Source of the DNA: an uncultured Terriglobales bacterium
GTDB taxonomy: Bacteria > Acidobacteriota > Terriglobia > Terriglobales > Acidobacteriaceae
Assembly: GCA_955652395.1 (NCBI GenBank)
Contig: CATPBJ010000034.1
Span: 1-35,476, forward strand
Reading direction: 5' to 3'
Length of the DNA: 35,476 nt
This document shows, in pieces, positions 21,618-29,551 of this stretch. Under the pieces are notes generated by a model, which did not search any database, was not told the DNA's origin, and was given only the letters and a program-made list of their open reading frames with translations. Position 1 is the first letter of the stretch; every line of letters begins with the position of its first letter. The position numbers were made by a program, and so were the translations under genes.

Positions 21618-21714
21618 GTAGCGCCGCCCACCCGGCGGCTGTCCTGCGGCCGTCCCGCCAGCAGGTGCGAGGGCAGGGATGTTCCCGCGACAGCCGGCGA
21701 GGGGCCGGCGCTAC
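21618..21714. repeat. REP-like long inverted repeat after the E1 gene
   Basis: Two 26-base arms (21618-21643 beginning GTAGCGCCG, and 21689-21714 ending CGGCGCTAC) match at 22 of 26 positions. Each arm is itself near-palindromic (CCGGCG...CCGGCG). The inner 45 bases are GC-rich. It begins eight bases after the stop codon. A related half-unit, GACAGCCGGCGGGATGCCGG, recurs at 31813-31832. It resembles a REP/BIME element. Confidence 0.8.
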
Positions 21715-22110
21715 GAAGAAGGGTCGGTATTTGCAGCCAATTGCCCGTTTCCACCCCTTCCCGTCTGTCCAGATACCTGAGTAACGTCTCTAGTACTTTA
21801 GTTACGCAATGAGGGTACTGTTTGAACCGACTGTATAAACACCGCATTTAGTTGTATGTATGTTTTGCTAAGCTACTATCCCTAGTGTCACTGCGTAACT
21901 CCCGCCGAGGCACTTTCCAGAAAACAGGTATAAAACCCAGTAAAACCTGAAGATACGCCTTGACCTTGGCACTTTACCGGTTGATATATGCTCAGCACAC
22001 CTAAATTCACTCGAACGCGATTTTGAACGAGGAATTTTCTCCCAAAGTTTGCCCAGCAGCTGGGAAACCGGCTGCGATACAGGGCCTGATCTGTGGAAAG
22101 GTTTGGAACT
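21715..22110 (+). promoter_or_regulatory. AT-rich leader region ahead of the HTH-pil cluster
   Basis: This 396-bp stretch holds no gene I can support and is clearly more AT-rich than its surroundings, as expected of a promoter region. Weak promoter-like pairs are TTGTAT (21852-21857) with TACTAT (21874-21879), 16 bp apart, and TTGACC (21960-21965) with TATATG (21985-21990), 19 bp apart. Neither is convincing. I looked for a sigma54 site (pil genes often use one): TTGGCAC occurs at 21966-21972, but no GC element follows at the right distance. Confidence 0.25.
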
Positions 22111-22347
22111 ATGGCCGACTCGCGTGAAGTCATGAACATTCGCCAGGCGTCGCAGTACCTGGGGGTGAGTCCGGACACGCTTTACAAGTACGTAGGCGAG
22201 CAGAAGATTCCCGCTTTCAAGCTGGGCAACCGCTGGCGCTTCAAGAAGTCGAGGCTGGACCAGTGGATGGAAGAGAAGTCAAGCCAGATGGAAGCGAAAA
22301 GCAAGAAGAAACCGAAGGCAGCTGGTAAGGCTGCCGGGCAACCGTAA
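22111..22347 (+). CDS. Small MerR/excisionase-type helix-turn-helix protein
   Basis: This is a 78-aa DNA-binding protein of the HTH_17 (BldC/excisionase-like) kind. MNIRQASQYLGVSPDTLYKYV forms the helix-turn-helix, and the wing PAFKLGNRWRFKKSRLDQWM is almost signature. A Lys/Ala-rich tail of about 20 residues follows. I start it at ATG 22111, behind GGAAAGG, rather than at GTG 22093. Its stop is 11 bases before the pilM ATG, so it very likely shares the pil transcript and may regulate it. The alternative, a stray excisionase, is unlikely because no mobile element is near. Confidence 0.88.
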   Translation: MADSREVMNIRQASQYLGVSPDTLYKYVGEQKIPAFKLGNRWRFKKSRLDQWMEEKSSQMEAKSKKKPKAAGKAAGQP

Positions 22348-22358
22348 AAGGCGGGCAC

Positions 22359-23414
22359 ATGTTTGGATTGGGATCAAAAACGATTGTTGGTCTGGATGTG
22401 GGCTCTTCCAGCATCAAGGCTGTGGAGCTGAAGAAGGGGCGCAACGGCATCGAAGTGGCGCACTTGGGTCTGGAACCGCTGGCGCCGGATATCGTCGTCG
22501 ATTCGATGATCGTGGATTCCGGAACGGTGTCGAGCGCGATCTCGAAGCTGTTCACCGACAACCAGATTAAAGCCAAGGCCGTGGCCACGGCGGTAAGCGG
22601 GCACTCGGTGATCGTGAAGAAGATCTCGCTGCCCTCGATGAGTGACCAGGAATTGGCCGAGACCATCCAGAAGGAAGCGGCCCAACATATTCCCTTCGAT
22701 CTGGCAGATGTCAATCTCGACTACCAGATCCTTTCCGAAGACGCCGGCAACCCGCAGATGGACGTCCTGCTGGTGGCTGTCAAGAAAGACAAGATTCTCA
22801 ACTACACCAACGTACTCTCGATGGCGGGCAAGACTCCGGCTATTGTGGACATCGATGCGCTGGCGCTGCAGAACTGCTACGAGTACAACTACGAACCCGC
22901 ACCGGCACAAGTGGTGGCTCTGTTGAACCTGGGCGCGAGCGTGATGAACATCAATATTGTGAAGGGCACCACGCCGCTGTTCCCGCGCGACGTCAGCGTG
23001 GGCGGACACCAGTACACCGATTCGCTGCAGAAGGAACTGGACTTGAGCTTCGACGACGCCGAGTCCCTGAAGCTGGGCCACAAAGTGGGTACGGTGAGCG
23101 AAGACGCCAAGACGCCCATCCTGCAACAGGTGACCGAGATTATCGTACTCGAGATCCAGAAGACGTTCGATTTCTTCCGCGCCAGCTCGGCGGGAGAGCA
23201 CATCGAGAAGATTTATCTGGCGGGCGGTTCCTCCAAGGTTCCAGGCCTGGTCGATGCGTTGCGCCAGGAGTTCTCGTTGCCGGTGGAGATCTTCAATCCG
23301 TTCCAGAAGATCGGCCTGCCGACCGAAGGTCCGGGAGTACAGCTGATTGAGCAGAATGCAGGCCAGATGGCAGTTGCGGTGGGTTTGGCCTTAAGGAGTT
23401 TTGAAGACTTATGA
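22359..23414 (+). CDS. pilM: Type IV pilus assembly protein PilM
   Basis: PilM is an actin-like cytosolic ATP-binding protein that docks onto the N-terminal tail of PilN under the pilus machine. The 351-aa length is normal. The phosphate-1 motif is GLDVGSSSIKAVELK (about 9-23), followed by the SHS2-type insertion (SLPSMSDQELAETIQKEAAQHIP). IYLAGGSSKVPGLVDAL is the adenosine-binding motif. It overlaps pilN by four bases (ATGA). Confidence 0.95.
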   Translation: MFGLGSKTIVGLDVGSSSIKAVELKKGRNGIEVAHLGLEPLAPDIVVDSMIVDSGTVSSAISKLFTDNQIKAKAVATAVSGHSVIVKKISLPSMSDQELAETIQKEAAQHIPFDLADVNLDYQILSEDAGNPQMDVLLVAVKKDKILNYTNVLSMAGKTPAIVDIDALALQNCYEYNYEPAPAQVVALLNLGASVMNINIVKGTTPLFPRDVSVGGHQYTDSLQKELDLSFDDAESLKLGHKVGTVSEDAKTPILQQVTEIIVLEIQKTFDFFRASSAGEHIEKIYLAGGSSKVPGLVDALRQEFSLPVEIFNPFQKIGLPTEGPGVQLIEQNAGQMAVAVGLALRSFEDL

Positions 23415-23998
23415 TCCGAATCAACCTGCTGGGAGCACAAAAGGGAAAGAACAAGCGATCCGCCGCCTCGGCGGCCGCCGTCATGGAAGTGGGTGACGTA
23501 GGCTCTCCGAAGTTGAAGATCCTGGTGGTGCTGGTTCTGGCCGCCCTGGTCAACGTGGGCTACTGGTACCAGCTGGACAAACAGCACCGGGACATCGCCG
23601 CCAAGATGGAGGTGGCGATGCGGAAGAACGCCGAATTGGCCGACGTAAAGGCGCGTTATCTGGAGCGCCAGCGTGAAGCCGAGAACTATAAGCGCCGGGT
23701 TGATGTGATCGACCAGCTGCGGGCGGCCCAGGGCGGTCCAGTCAATCTGCTGAATACGATTGGCCAGACGGTGAATAGCACCGAAGCGGTCTGGCTGAAC
23801 AGCATGAAGGACCAGGGCGCAAGTGTCGATATCGACGGCATGGCCCTGAGCACGGACGCGGTAGCCAGCCTGATCTCCAATCTGCAAAAGACCGGATACT
23901 TCAGCAACATCGAAATCAAAGAGACCTACCAGGACGATACCTATAAAGAAATGCAGGCATTCAACTTCACCTTGACCTGCTCGAAGGCGAAGTCCTAG
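23411..23998 (+). CDS. pilN: Type IV pilus assembly protein PilN
   Basis: PilN is a bitopic inner-membrane protein of the alignment complex. The 195-aa chain opens MIRINLLG, the conserved tail that binds the groove of PilM. It has one membrane helix (about 35-53, LKILVVLVLAALVNVGYW), a coiled coil (about 55-105) and a ferredoxin-like periplasmic domain (SVDIDGMALSTDAVASLISNLQ and onward) that pairs with PilO. AAGGAG lies upstream, and the start overlaps the pilM stop. Confidence 0.95.
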   Translation: MIRINLLGAQKGKNKRSAASAAAVMEVGDVGSPKLKILVVLVLAALVNVGYWYQLDKQHRDIAAKMEVAMRKNAELADVKARYLERQREAENYKRRVDVIDQLRAAQGGPVNLLNTIGQTVNSTEAVWLNSMKDQGASVDIDGMALSTDAVASLISNLQKTGYFSNIEIKETYQDDTYKEMQAFNFTLTCSKAKS

Positions 23999-24012
23999 GG
24001 AGGCGGAAAAAT

Positions 24013-24669
24013 ATGGCCAACTTTAACGAAATCTCGGGGATTAAACAGTGGGCAGCCGCAGTGGGTGTAGCGGTGTTGGTAACCGTCGCCCTGTACTTCA
24101 CCCTGTTCAAGAGCCAGCGCGAAACCAACGCGGCGGCACAGGCCGCCCTGGACACCAAGCTCCGTGAAAATGCGGAACTGGAATCCTACCGGCCCAAGCT
24201 GGTGGATATCGAGCGCCAGCTGGCCAGCCTCAAGCAGCAGCTGGAAATCGAGCGCAAGATCGTTCCTGACGAGAAGGAAGTGCCGGGCTTCATGAAGATG
24301 ATGAACGCAGAGGCCATGAGGGCCGGGGTCGAACTGCGGCGCTACACGGCCAAGCCAACTGCGGCGAAAGATTTCTACACCGAAGTGCCCTTCGAGATGG
24401 AACTCGATGGCCCGTACTACTCGATGCTGAATTTCTTCGACCGAGTAGGCAAGCTGGAGCGCATCGTGGATGTCTCGGGCCTACAGGTGGCAACCACCAA
24501 GAAGCCAACCGACGCCAAGGCGAAGCATACGTACCAGTACGCGCCGAACGAGAGCGTTGTGGCCACCTGCACAGCGACCACATTCTTCAGTCACGACATG
24601 GATCCATCGGGCAGTGCTGCCGGAAGACCCGGTCAGCCCGCGCCGGTGAAAAAGCAGGGGACCATATGA
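24013..24669 (+). CDS. pilO: Type IV pilus assembly protein PilO
   Basis: PilO is the partner of PilN in the inner-membrane platform. The 218-aa product has a membrane helix at about 12-33 (KQWAAAVGVAVLVTVALYFTL), a coiled coil (RQLASLKQQLEIERKIVPDEKE) and a ferredoxin-like domain (PFEMELDGPYYSMLNFFDRVGKLERIV in part), the usual PilO pattern. A strong GGGAGG precedes the ATG. It overlaps pilP by four bases (ATGA). Confidence 0.94.
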   Translation: MANFNEISGIKQWAAAVGVAVLVTVALYFTLFKSQRETNAAAQAALDTKLRENAELESYRPKLVDIERQLASLKQQLEIERKIVPDEKEVPGFMKMMNAEAMRAGVELRRYTAKPTAAKDFYTEVPFEMELDGPYYSMLNFFDRVGKLERIVDVSGLQVATTKKPTDAKAKHTYQYAPNESVVATCTATTFFSHDMDPSGSAAGRPGQPAPVKKQGTI

Positions 24670-25349
24670 AGCTGACGACTGGAATTGTTTTCCTGGCGAT
24701 GGTTGCGGGAACTGCCTGGGCGCAGAACCCCGCAGTCATCAACAACACGAGGGACACGCTGCAGGCCGTTCCGCAGAAACCAGCGGTCGCCTCGAACGCA
24801 GCCTTGTCGGCCTCACAGCGAGGGGGCGCGGCCAATCCAGCCATGCCTGCCAGCAGCCCGGCCAAGAAAACTGCCGGCGCCTCGGCGGCCAAGATTTCTG
24901 CCCAGTCGGTCGCGCCCAAAGCCAAGCCTGTAGCGGCGCACCAGAAAGCACAGCCCAAACAGCGGATTGAGGTCGAGAACCAGAAGAAACCCGCGGAACC
25001 GAAAACGGATGTGCCCAAGCAGGTCAATCTCAGCAGCCGACGGGATCCTTTCATCAGCCCGGTGGTCAATCGCAGCATGGCGGGTTCGGGCTGCGCTACC
25101 GGCAAGCGCTGCCTGGCTATCGATCAGATCAACCTCAGGGGCGTGGTGAAGGCTGACTCCGGGATGATCGCGGTCGTGGTCAACAGCCTGAACAAGGCGT
25201 ATTTCTTGCGCGAGAACGATCCGGTGTTCAACGGCTTTGTGGTAAAGATCACCGGCGATTCGATCATTTTCAAGGAAACGGTTCAGGACCGCCTGGGCAA
25301 GCCGCTAACCCGGGAAGTGACCAAGAAGATTACGACGTCGGCAGTCTAG
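24666..25349 (+). CDS. pilP: Type IV pilus assembly protein PilP
   Basis: PilP links the PilN-PilO platform to the secretin PilQ. In the 227-aa product, residues 1-20 are a signal peptide (GIVFLAMVAGTAWAQ); no lipobox Cys is present at the cleavage point, unlike many proteobacterial PilP lipoproteins. A long Ala/Lys/Pro-rich linker (about 25-115) precedes a compact beta-sandwich (about 118-227). That domain begins SSRRDPFISPV and contains INLRGVVKADSGMIAVV and KAYFLRENDPVFNGFVVKI, the conserved PilP core. Two Cys residues (GCATGKRC) might form a disulfide. Confidence 0.92.
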   Translation: MKLTTGIVFLAMVAGTAWAQNPAVINNTRDTLQAVPQKPAVASNAALSASQRGGAANPAMPASSPAKKTAGASAAKISAQSVAPKAKPVAAHQKAQPKQRIEVENQKKPAEPKTDVPKQVNLSSRRDPFISPVVNRSMAGSGCATGKRCLAIDQINLRGVVKADSGMIAVVVNSLNKAYFLRENDPVFNGFVVKITGDSIIFKETVQDRLGKPLTREVTKKITTSAV

Positions 25350-25443
25350 GCCGGCGATGGGATTGGCCGGGAACCCGGCAGAAACGAATCTTGCTAGAAA
25401 GATCACGGGGCGAGCCAAGCGCAAGGCCCGTGGGGAGAGCGAA

Positions 25444-27537
25444 ATGCGAAAGCAATTTCTGACTGTTTTACTGCCGGTGCTGGTAGTGGTACTCATTACC
25501 GCCTCGGCGCAGACGCAGAGCGCGGGCACAGACGCTCCGATGCACGCCGCGCTGCAGAAGGTCAACGTCGTGCGCACCGGCGACGGCTTCAGCGTTGAGA
25601 TCAGCGCCCGCGGAGCGGTTAAGCCGCGGCTGAGCACACTGGACAGCCCAGCGCGCATCGTGGTCGAACTGCCGAATACGGTAGTGGCGACCTCGCGCGG
25701 CCACATCAGCGTTGACGGCGACGGAGTCAAGGACGTCCGGATCGGAATGGCCGGCGAGAGCACTCCGACGACTCGCATCGTGGTCGATCTGACCAAGGCG
25801 TGCCGCCACGAGCTGGTGCCGGGCAGCGATAACACGCTGGTCCTGAAGCTGTACACCAAGGCTTCGGCCGCGCAGCCCATCGTGACTGCCAAGAATGAAG
25901 TCGCAGTCGCGCCGCCGGTCGCCGAGATCGTCGCTCCCGCCAAGGAAGCCAAGCTGATCGAGACTTCGTTTACCCAGACTCCGCTGACCCAGGCCTCGCT
26001 GACCCAGGCCTCGGCTCGCGCCACGGATTTCGCGTTTATCGAACCTTCTTACTCTCCTAAGGCCGCGTCCGACGATTCCAAGTCGGCCGCGATTGAACCC
26101 TCGGCCCGGGCCACGGCGGCCGCCGGAAAGTTTGCCGCCAGACCCGAGGGCAACCTGTTGCCCCAGGCCAGCGCCGCCATGCAGTCCGGCGCCGTTCAAC
26201 CTGCGGTCAACATGGCTGCCGAGCAGAAGGTGCAAGCCGCGCAACAGCCCGCCATCACCGGCCCGAAATACACCGGCGAGCCCATCTCAGTGAATTTGAA
26301 GGATGTGGACCTGAAGGACTTCTTCCGCCTGATCCACGAAATCAGTGGACTGAACGTCGTTCTTGACCCCAACGTCAAAGGCACTCTCACCATCGTCCTC
26401 GACGACGTACCGTGGGACCAGGCGCTAGACATCGTCCTGAAGAACAACGATCTGTCGCGGCAGCTCGAAGGCAACGTACTCCGCATCGCGACCGTGGAAA
26501 CCATGCGCAAGGAAGCCGAGTCACGGCGCGCCCAGGTGGAAGCCGAAGCGCTGGCGGTGGACAAAGTTACGGTCACCCGTTTTCTGAGCTACGCGCACTC
26601 CAAGGATATCGTCCCCACGGTCAAGAATTTCCTCACCCAGCGCGGAGATGTCATCTCTGACGACCGCACCAACGCCCTGATCATCCAAGACATTCCCTCG
26701 GTGATGCCGGGCATTGACCGGCTCCTTACCCAGCTTGATCGCAAGACTCAGGAAGTCGAAATTGAAGCCCGCGTCGTGGCCGCAACCCGCAGCTTCGCAC
26801 GCGATATCGGCACCCAACTTGGTTTCGGCTGGGGCAATGGACCCAGCGCCGTTGGCGGCGCTTCGTCCGTAGGCACTTCGCCGACGTCAGTCTTCGGCCT
26901 AAAGCCGCAGTATCCGATCGTTGGAACTTCGGTACCTTCGCCCACCACCGGCCAGCAGATTCCGCTCTTCTCGAACTTGCCGGTCACCAGTCCGAACAGC
27001 GGCATCTCCTTCGTTAACGCCAGCAACAATGTGCGCATCGACGCCGTCCTTACCATGGCTGAGTCGCGCGGATTGCTGAAAATCCTGTCCCGTCCGCGGG
27101 TAGTAACTCAGAACAATATTCAGGCTCTGGTTCGCCAGGGCGTGCGCGTACCCATCGTAACCCAGGCGCAGCTAGGCGGACCACCCACCGTGACCTACGT
27201 GGATGCGTTCCTGCGTTTGACCGTCGTTCCACAGATCACATCGGAAGGCACCATCTTCCTGAACGTGGATGTGGAAAATACAAGTCCCGACTTCGGCCAT
27301 ACGGTGCAGGGCAACCCGACGTTGATCACCCAGCAGGCCACCACTCAGGTCCTCGTGACCGACGGTGGCACGGTGGTCATCGGTGGCGTTATCCAGACCC
27401 AGAACTCAGTCAACATCTCGCAGGTGCCGTTGTTGGGAAATATTCCGTATCTGGGCAACCTGTTCAAGCGGCAAAGCGTCAGCACCTCCAACCAGGAGCT
27501 GATATTCTTCATTACCCCGCGCATCATTCAGACCTAG
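25444..27537 (+). CDS. pilQ: Type IV pilus secretin PilQ
   Basis: PilQ is the outer-membrane secretin through which the pilus exits. From ATG 25444 (697 aa) a signal peptide begins at once (LTVLLPVLVVVLITASAQ); GGGGAGA stands five bases upstream, so I prefer it to ATG 25357, whose 29 extra residues would bury the signal. Order: AMIN peptidoglycan-binding domain (about 38-127), a low-complexity linker (about 150-270) with the tandem units LTQAS LTQAS, an STN/N0-like domain (about 280-350, VDLKDFFRLIHEISGLNVVLD), an N1/KH domain (about 373-440), and the secretin barrel (about 450-697) ending VPLLGNIPYLGNLFKRQS and ELIFFITPRII. A single AMIN copy is visible. A terminator follows. Confidence 0.95.
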   Translation: MRKQFLTVLLPVLVVVLITASAQTQSAGTDAPMHAALQKVNVVRTGDGFSVEISARGAVKPRLSTLDSPARIVVELPNTVVATSRGHISVDGDGVKDVRIGMAGESTPTTRIVVDLTKACRHELVPGSDNTLVLKLYTKASAAQPIVTAKNEVAVAPPVAEIVAPAKEAKLIETSFTQTPLTQASLTQASARATDFAFIEPSYSPKAASDDSKSAAIEPSARATAAAGKFAARPEGNLLPQASAAMQSGAVQPAVNMAAEQKVQAAQQPAITGPKYTGEPISVNLKDVDLKDFFRLIHEISGLNVVLDPNVKGTLTIVLDDVPWDQALDIVLKNNDLSRQLEGNVLRIATVETMRKEAESRRAQVEAEALAVDKVTVTRFLSYAHSKDIVPTVKNFLTQRGDVISDDRTNALIIQDIPSVMPGIDRLLTQLDRKTQEVEIEARVVAATRSFARDIGTQLGFGWGNGPSAVGGASSVGTSPTSVFGLKPQYPIVGTSVPSPTTGQQIPLFSNLPVTSPNSGISFVNASNNVRIDAVLTMAESRGLLKILSRPRVVTQNNIQALVRQGVRVPIVTQAQLGGPPTVTYVDAFLRLTVVPQITSEGTIFLNVDVENTSPDFGHTVQGNPTLITQQATTQVLVTDGGTVVIGGVIQTQNSVNISQVPLLGNIPYLGNLFKRQSVSTSNQELIFFITPRIIQT

Positions 27538-27558
27538 CACAAGGTAGAAGTAAGACAG

Positions 27559-27603
27559 CCGCCGGCCTCCTGAAACACTCAAGGACCGGCGGTTTTGTTT
27601 TGT
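27559..27603 (+). terminator. Rho-independent terminator after pilQ
   Basis: CCGCCGG (27559-27565) pairs with CCGGCGG (27586-27592), with partial pairing further in, and is followed by TTTTGTTTTG. It closes the pil transcript 21 bp after the pilQ stop. Confidence 0.82.
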
Positions 27604-27659
27604 GACGCGCCCGCACAGCCCCGCACAGCCTCCTTGTTCCTGCCTGCTAGACTTCAGGC

Positions 27660-28760
27660 ATGGACCATAAAGGCCGCCGACTGCGTCTGCAAAAAGCTCT
27701 ACCGGCTCATGGTCTGGACGGGTTGCTGGTCACCCATCTTCCCAACATTCGCTATCTCTGCGGATTCACCGGCAGCGCTGGCGCTCTGCTGCTCACCCAA
27801 GCTGGCAGCGTGTTTTTTACCGACGGACGTTACACGGTGCAGGCGCGCGCCGAAGTGAAAGCCGCAAAGCTCGTCATCGCCAGCAAAGCGCCGCTGGCTA
27901 CAGCCGCCGCGTGGCTGTCGGCGCACCAGCAGGGCGGCGCCCGTCGCGCGGCCCCTTTCAGAGTCGGTATCGAGAGCGAACACATGACGGTGGCTGCTCG
28001 ATCCCTGCTGGCCGGCACTCTCCCCTCAAACTTCCGGTTGCGCCGGGCTCCCGCTCTGGTCGAGAAGGCCCGCATGGTAAAGGACAGGAACGAGATTCAA
28101 TGCCTGCGATCCGCCGTAATTCTAGGCGCCAGCCTCTTCGATCGGGCGCTCGACGTCATCCGCCCGGGCGTCCGCGAAGCCGAGGTCGCCGCAGAGATGG
28201 AATACGCGGCCCATAAGGCCGGGGCACAGGAAATGTCGTTTACCACAATCATCGCCTCGGGAAGGCGCTCGGCGCTGCCGCATGGACGGGCATCGCAAGC
28301 TGCCATCCCGGGGCAGGGATTCGTGGTCTGTGACTTCGGTGTTATACTTTCGGGTTATTGTTCCGACATGACCCGCACCGTATATGTGGGTCACCCCTCT
28401 GCGCAGGCCCGCGGAGTTTACCGGGCGGTGAAGCAGGCGCAGCAGGCTGCAGTGGACGCCGTGCGGCCGGGAATCAGCGTAGGTGAAGTCGACCACGCCG
28501 CCCGCAAGTCATTGCAAAAAAGTGGCTTAGCTAAATATTTCACGCATTCGACGGGCCACGGCGTAGGCTTGGAAATCCATGAGGCGCCCCGCGTTGCTGC
28601 CGGGCAGAATGAGGTTCTGCAGGCGGGCATGGTCATCACCATCGAACCTGGAGTTTATGTTCCCGGCAAGTGGGGCCTGCGCATTGAAGACATGGTTGTG
28701 GTCACGGAACGCGGGTGCGAGGTTTTGACACCCACAAGCAAGGAACTCGTAACGATTTGA
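27660..28760 (+). CDS. M24 family metallopeptidase, Xaa-Pro aminopeptidase/dipeptidase type
   Basis: This cytosolic peptidase of 366 aa cleaves N-terminal residues ahead of proline. The N-terminal creatinase-like domain (about 1-125) shows [21 protein letters not shown] and [11 protein letters not shown]. The pita-bread catalytic domain holds all five metal ligands: Asp in [11 protein letters not shown] (about 224), Asp in [11 protein letters not shown] (about 235), His in [13 protein letters not shown] (about 300), Glu in [10 protein letters not shown] (about 328) and Glu in LRIEDMVVV (about 343). The length fits short bacterial PepQ/YpdF-like enzymes rather than the longer PepP. No ribosome-binding site is evident; TAGACT lies seven bases before the ATG. 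Confidence 0.93.
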   Translation: MDHKGRRLRLQKALPAHGLDGLLVTHLPNIRYLCGFTGSAGALLLTQAGSVFFTDGRYTVQARAEVKAAKLVIASKAPLATAAAWLSAHQQGGARRAAPFRVGIESEHMTVAARSLLAGTLPSNFRLRRAPALVEKARMVKDRNEIQCLRSAVILGASLFDRALDVIRPGVREAEVAAEMEYAAHKAGAQEMSFTTIIASGRRSALPHGRASQAAIPGQGFVVCDFGVILSGYCSDMTRTVYVGHPSAQARGVYRAVKQAQQAAVDAVRPGISVGEVDHAARKSLQKSGLAKYFTHSTGHGVGLEIHEAPRVAAGQNEVLQAGMVITIEPGVYVPGKWGLRIEDMVVVTERGCEVLTPTSKELVTI

Positions 28761-28860
28761 AACGGCGGTAATCTTCCTGACAGCGGGAGTTGTTGCGGCA
28801 GTTGGTTGTGCCTTTCCGGCGGGCGCCCAAGAAGGCAGAAGTCGGTCCCACCGCATAAAG

Positions 28861-29364
28861 ATGAATCAGAAAGAGCTAAAGGAACTCATAGAGTTCTTAA
28901 TCGAGAAAGACATCGCTGAGTTTGAACTGGAACGCGGTGATGTCAAAGTGCGGATCAGACGCGGGAGAGAGCCCGTGGCCTCGGCATCCGCCCCGGACAC
29001 CCGCTTCTTTACCGTGCACGCGGCCCCGCCTGCCGCGCCCGAGCTCGGTAATTCCCCGGTCCCGGGGACTGTGCCCGCGCCGCCAGCTGTTCCCGAGAAA
29101 CCGCCGGCACCTGAGGAAGGATTGCACATTGTGCGCTCCCCCATCGTGGGCACGTTCTACGAATCGCCCTCCCCCGGATCTCCGCCTTTTGTGAAGCCCG
29201 GAGACATCGTCGAAGCCGGCCAGATTTTGTGCATTGTGGAAGCCATGAAGCTGATGAATGAAATTGAGTCCGACGTGGCGGGAGAGATCGTGAAGAAGCT
29301 GGTCGCGAACAATGCGCCGATCGAGTACGGGCAGGAGTTGTTCGCCATCCGCCCGCAGAAGTAG
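28861..29364 (+). CDS. accB: Biotin carboxyl carrier protein of acetyl-CoA carboxylase
   Basis: AccB carries the carboxybiotin between biotin carboxylase and carboxyltransferase. The 167-aa product has the N-terminal helix ([19 protein letters not shown]), a Pro/Ala-rich hinge (about 45-85) and the biotinyl domain beginning [19 protein letters not shown]. The acceptor Lys130 sits in [12 protein letters not shown], and the thumb region ([14 protein letters not shown]) is retained, as in true ACC carriers. No good Shine-Dalgarno sequence is seen. accC follows after 187 bp containing a MITE-like repeat, unusual for a pair normally tightly coupled. Confidence 0.96.
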   Translation: MNQKELKELIEFLIEKDIAEFELERGDVKVRIRRGREPVASASAPDTRFFTVHAAPPAAPELGNSPVPGTVPAPPAVPEKPPAPEEGLHIVRSPIVGTFYESPSPGSPPFVKPGDIVEAGQILCIVEAMKLMNEIESDVAGEIVKKLVANNAPIEYGQELFAIRPQK

Positions 29365-29384
29365 TCCGAGTGGTGACAACCCCC

Positions 29385-29510
29385 TTTTTACCACGGAGAC
29401 ACGGAGACACGGAGAAAACCAAGGGAATAGGAAAAACCTCGATAGCGAGATATTTCGATTTTGTGTAATGTTTTACTTTTCCTCTTTCCTCCGTGTCTCC
29501 TTGGTAGAAA
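29385..29510. mobile_element. MITE-like element with terminal inverted repeats between accB and accC
   Basis: The 22-base ends (29385-29406 and 29489-29510) are inverted repeats matching at 20 of 22 positions, with the core CCACGGAGACACGGAG on the left. An 82-bp AT-richer interior separates them. There is no coding capacity; the plus-strand frame across it gives the peptide TTETRRHGE, a string I know from spurious ORFs in many genomes. It starts 20 bp after the accB stop and ends 41 bp before the accC ATG. A related word occurs at 18488-18506. No target-site duplication was recognised. Confidence 0.7.
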
Positions 29511-29551
29511 GGGCTTGTCCTCGTGTTTTGCTTGCCGCACGAATCTAGCGC

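Noticed and set aside
21960-21990. Possible sigma54 promoter before the pil cluster (TTGGCAC)
   Set aside because: No TTGC-type -12 element lies at the required spacing.
28759-28860. In-frame extension upstream of accB that reads like a lipoprotein signal ([17 protein letters not shown])
   Set aside because: There is no ATG, GTG or TTG start in that frame after the upstream stop, and AccB is cytosolic with a normal N-terminus at 28861.
29312-29548. Plus-strand frame containing TTETRRHGE
   Set aside because: It overlaps the end of accB and runs through the MITE-like repeat; this peptide is a hallmark of spurious ORFs over the CACGGAGACACGGAG repeat.
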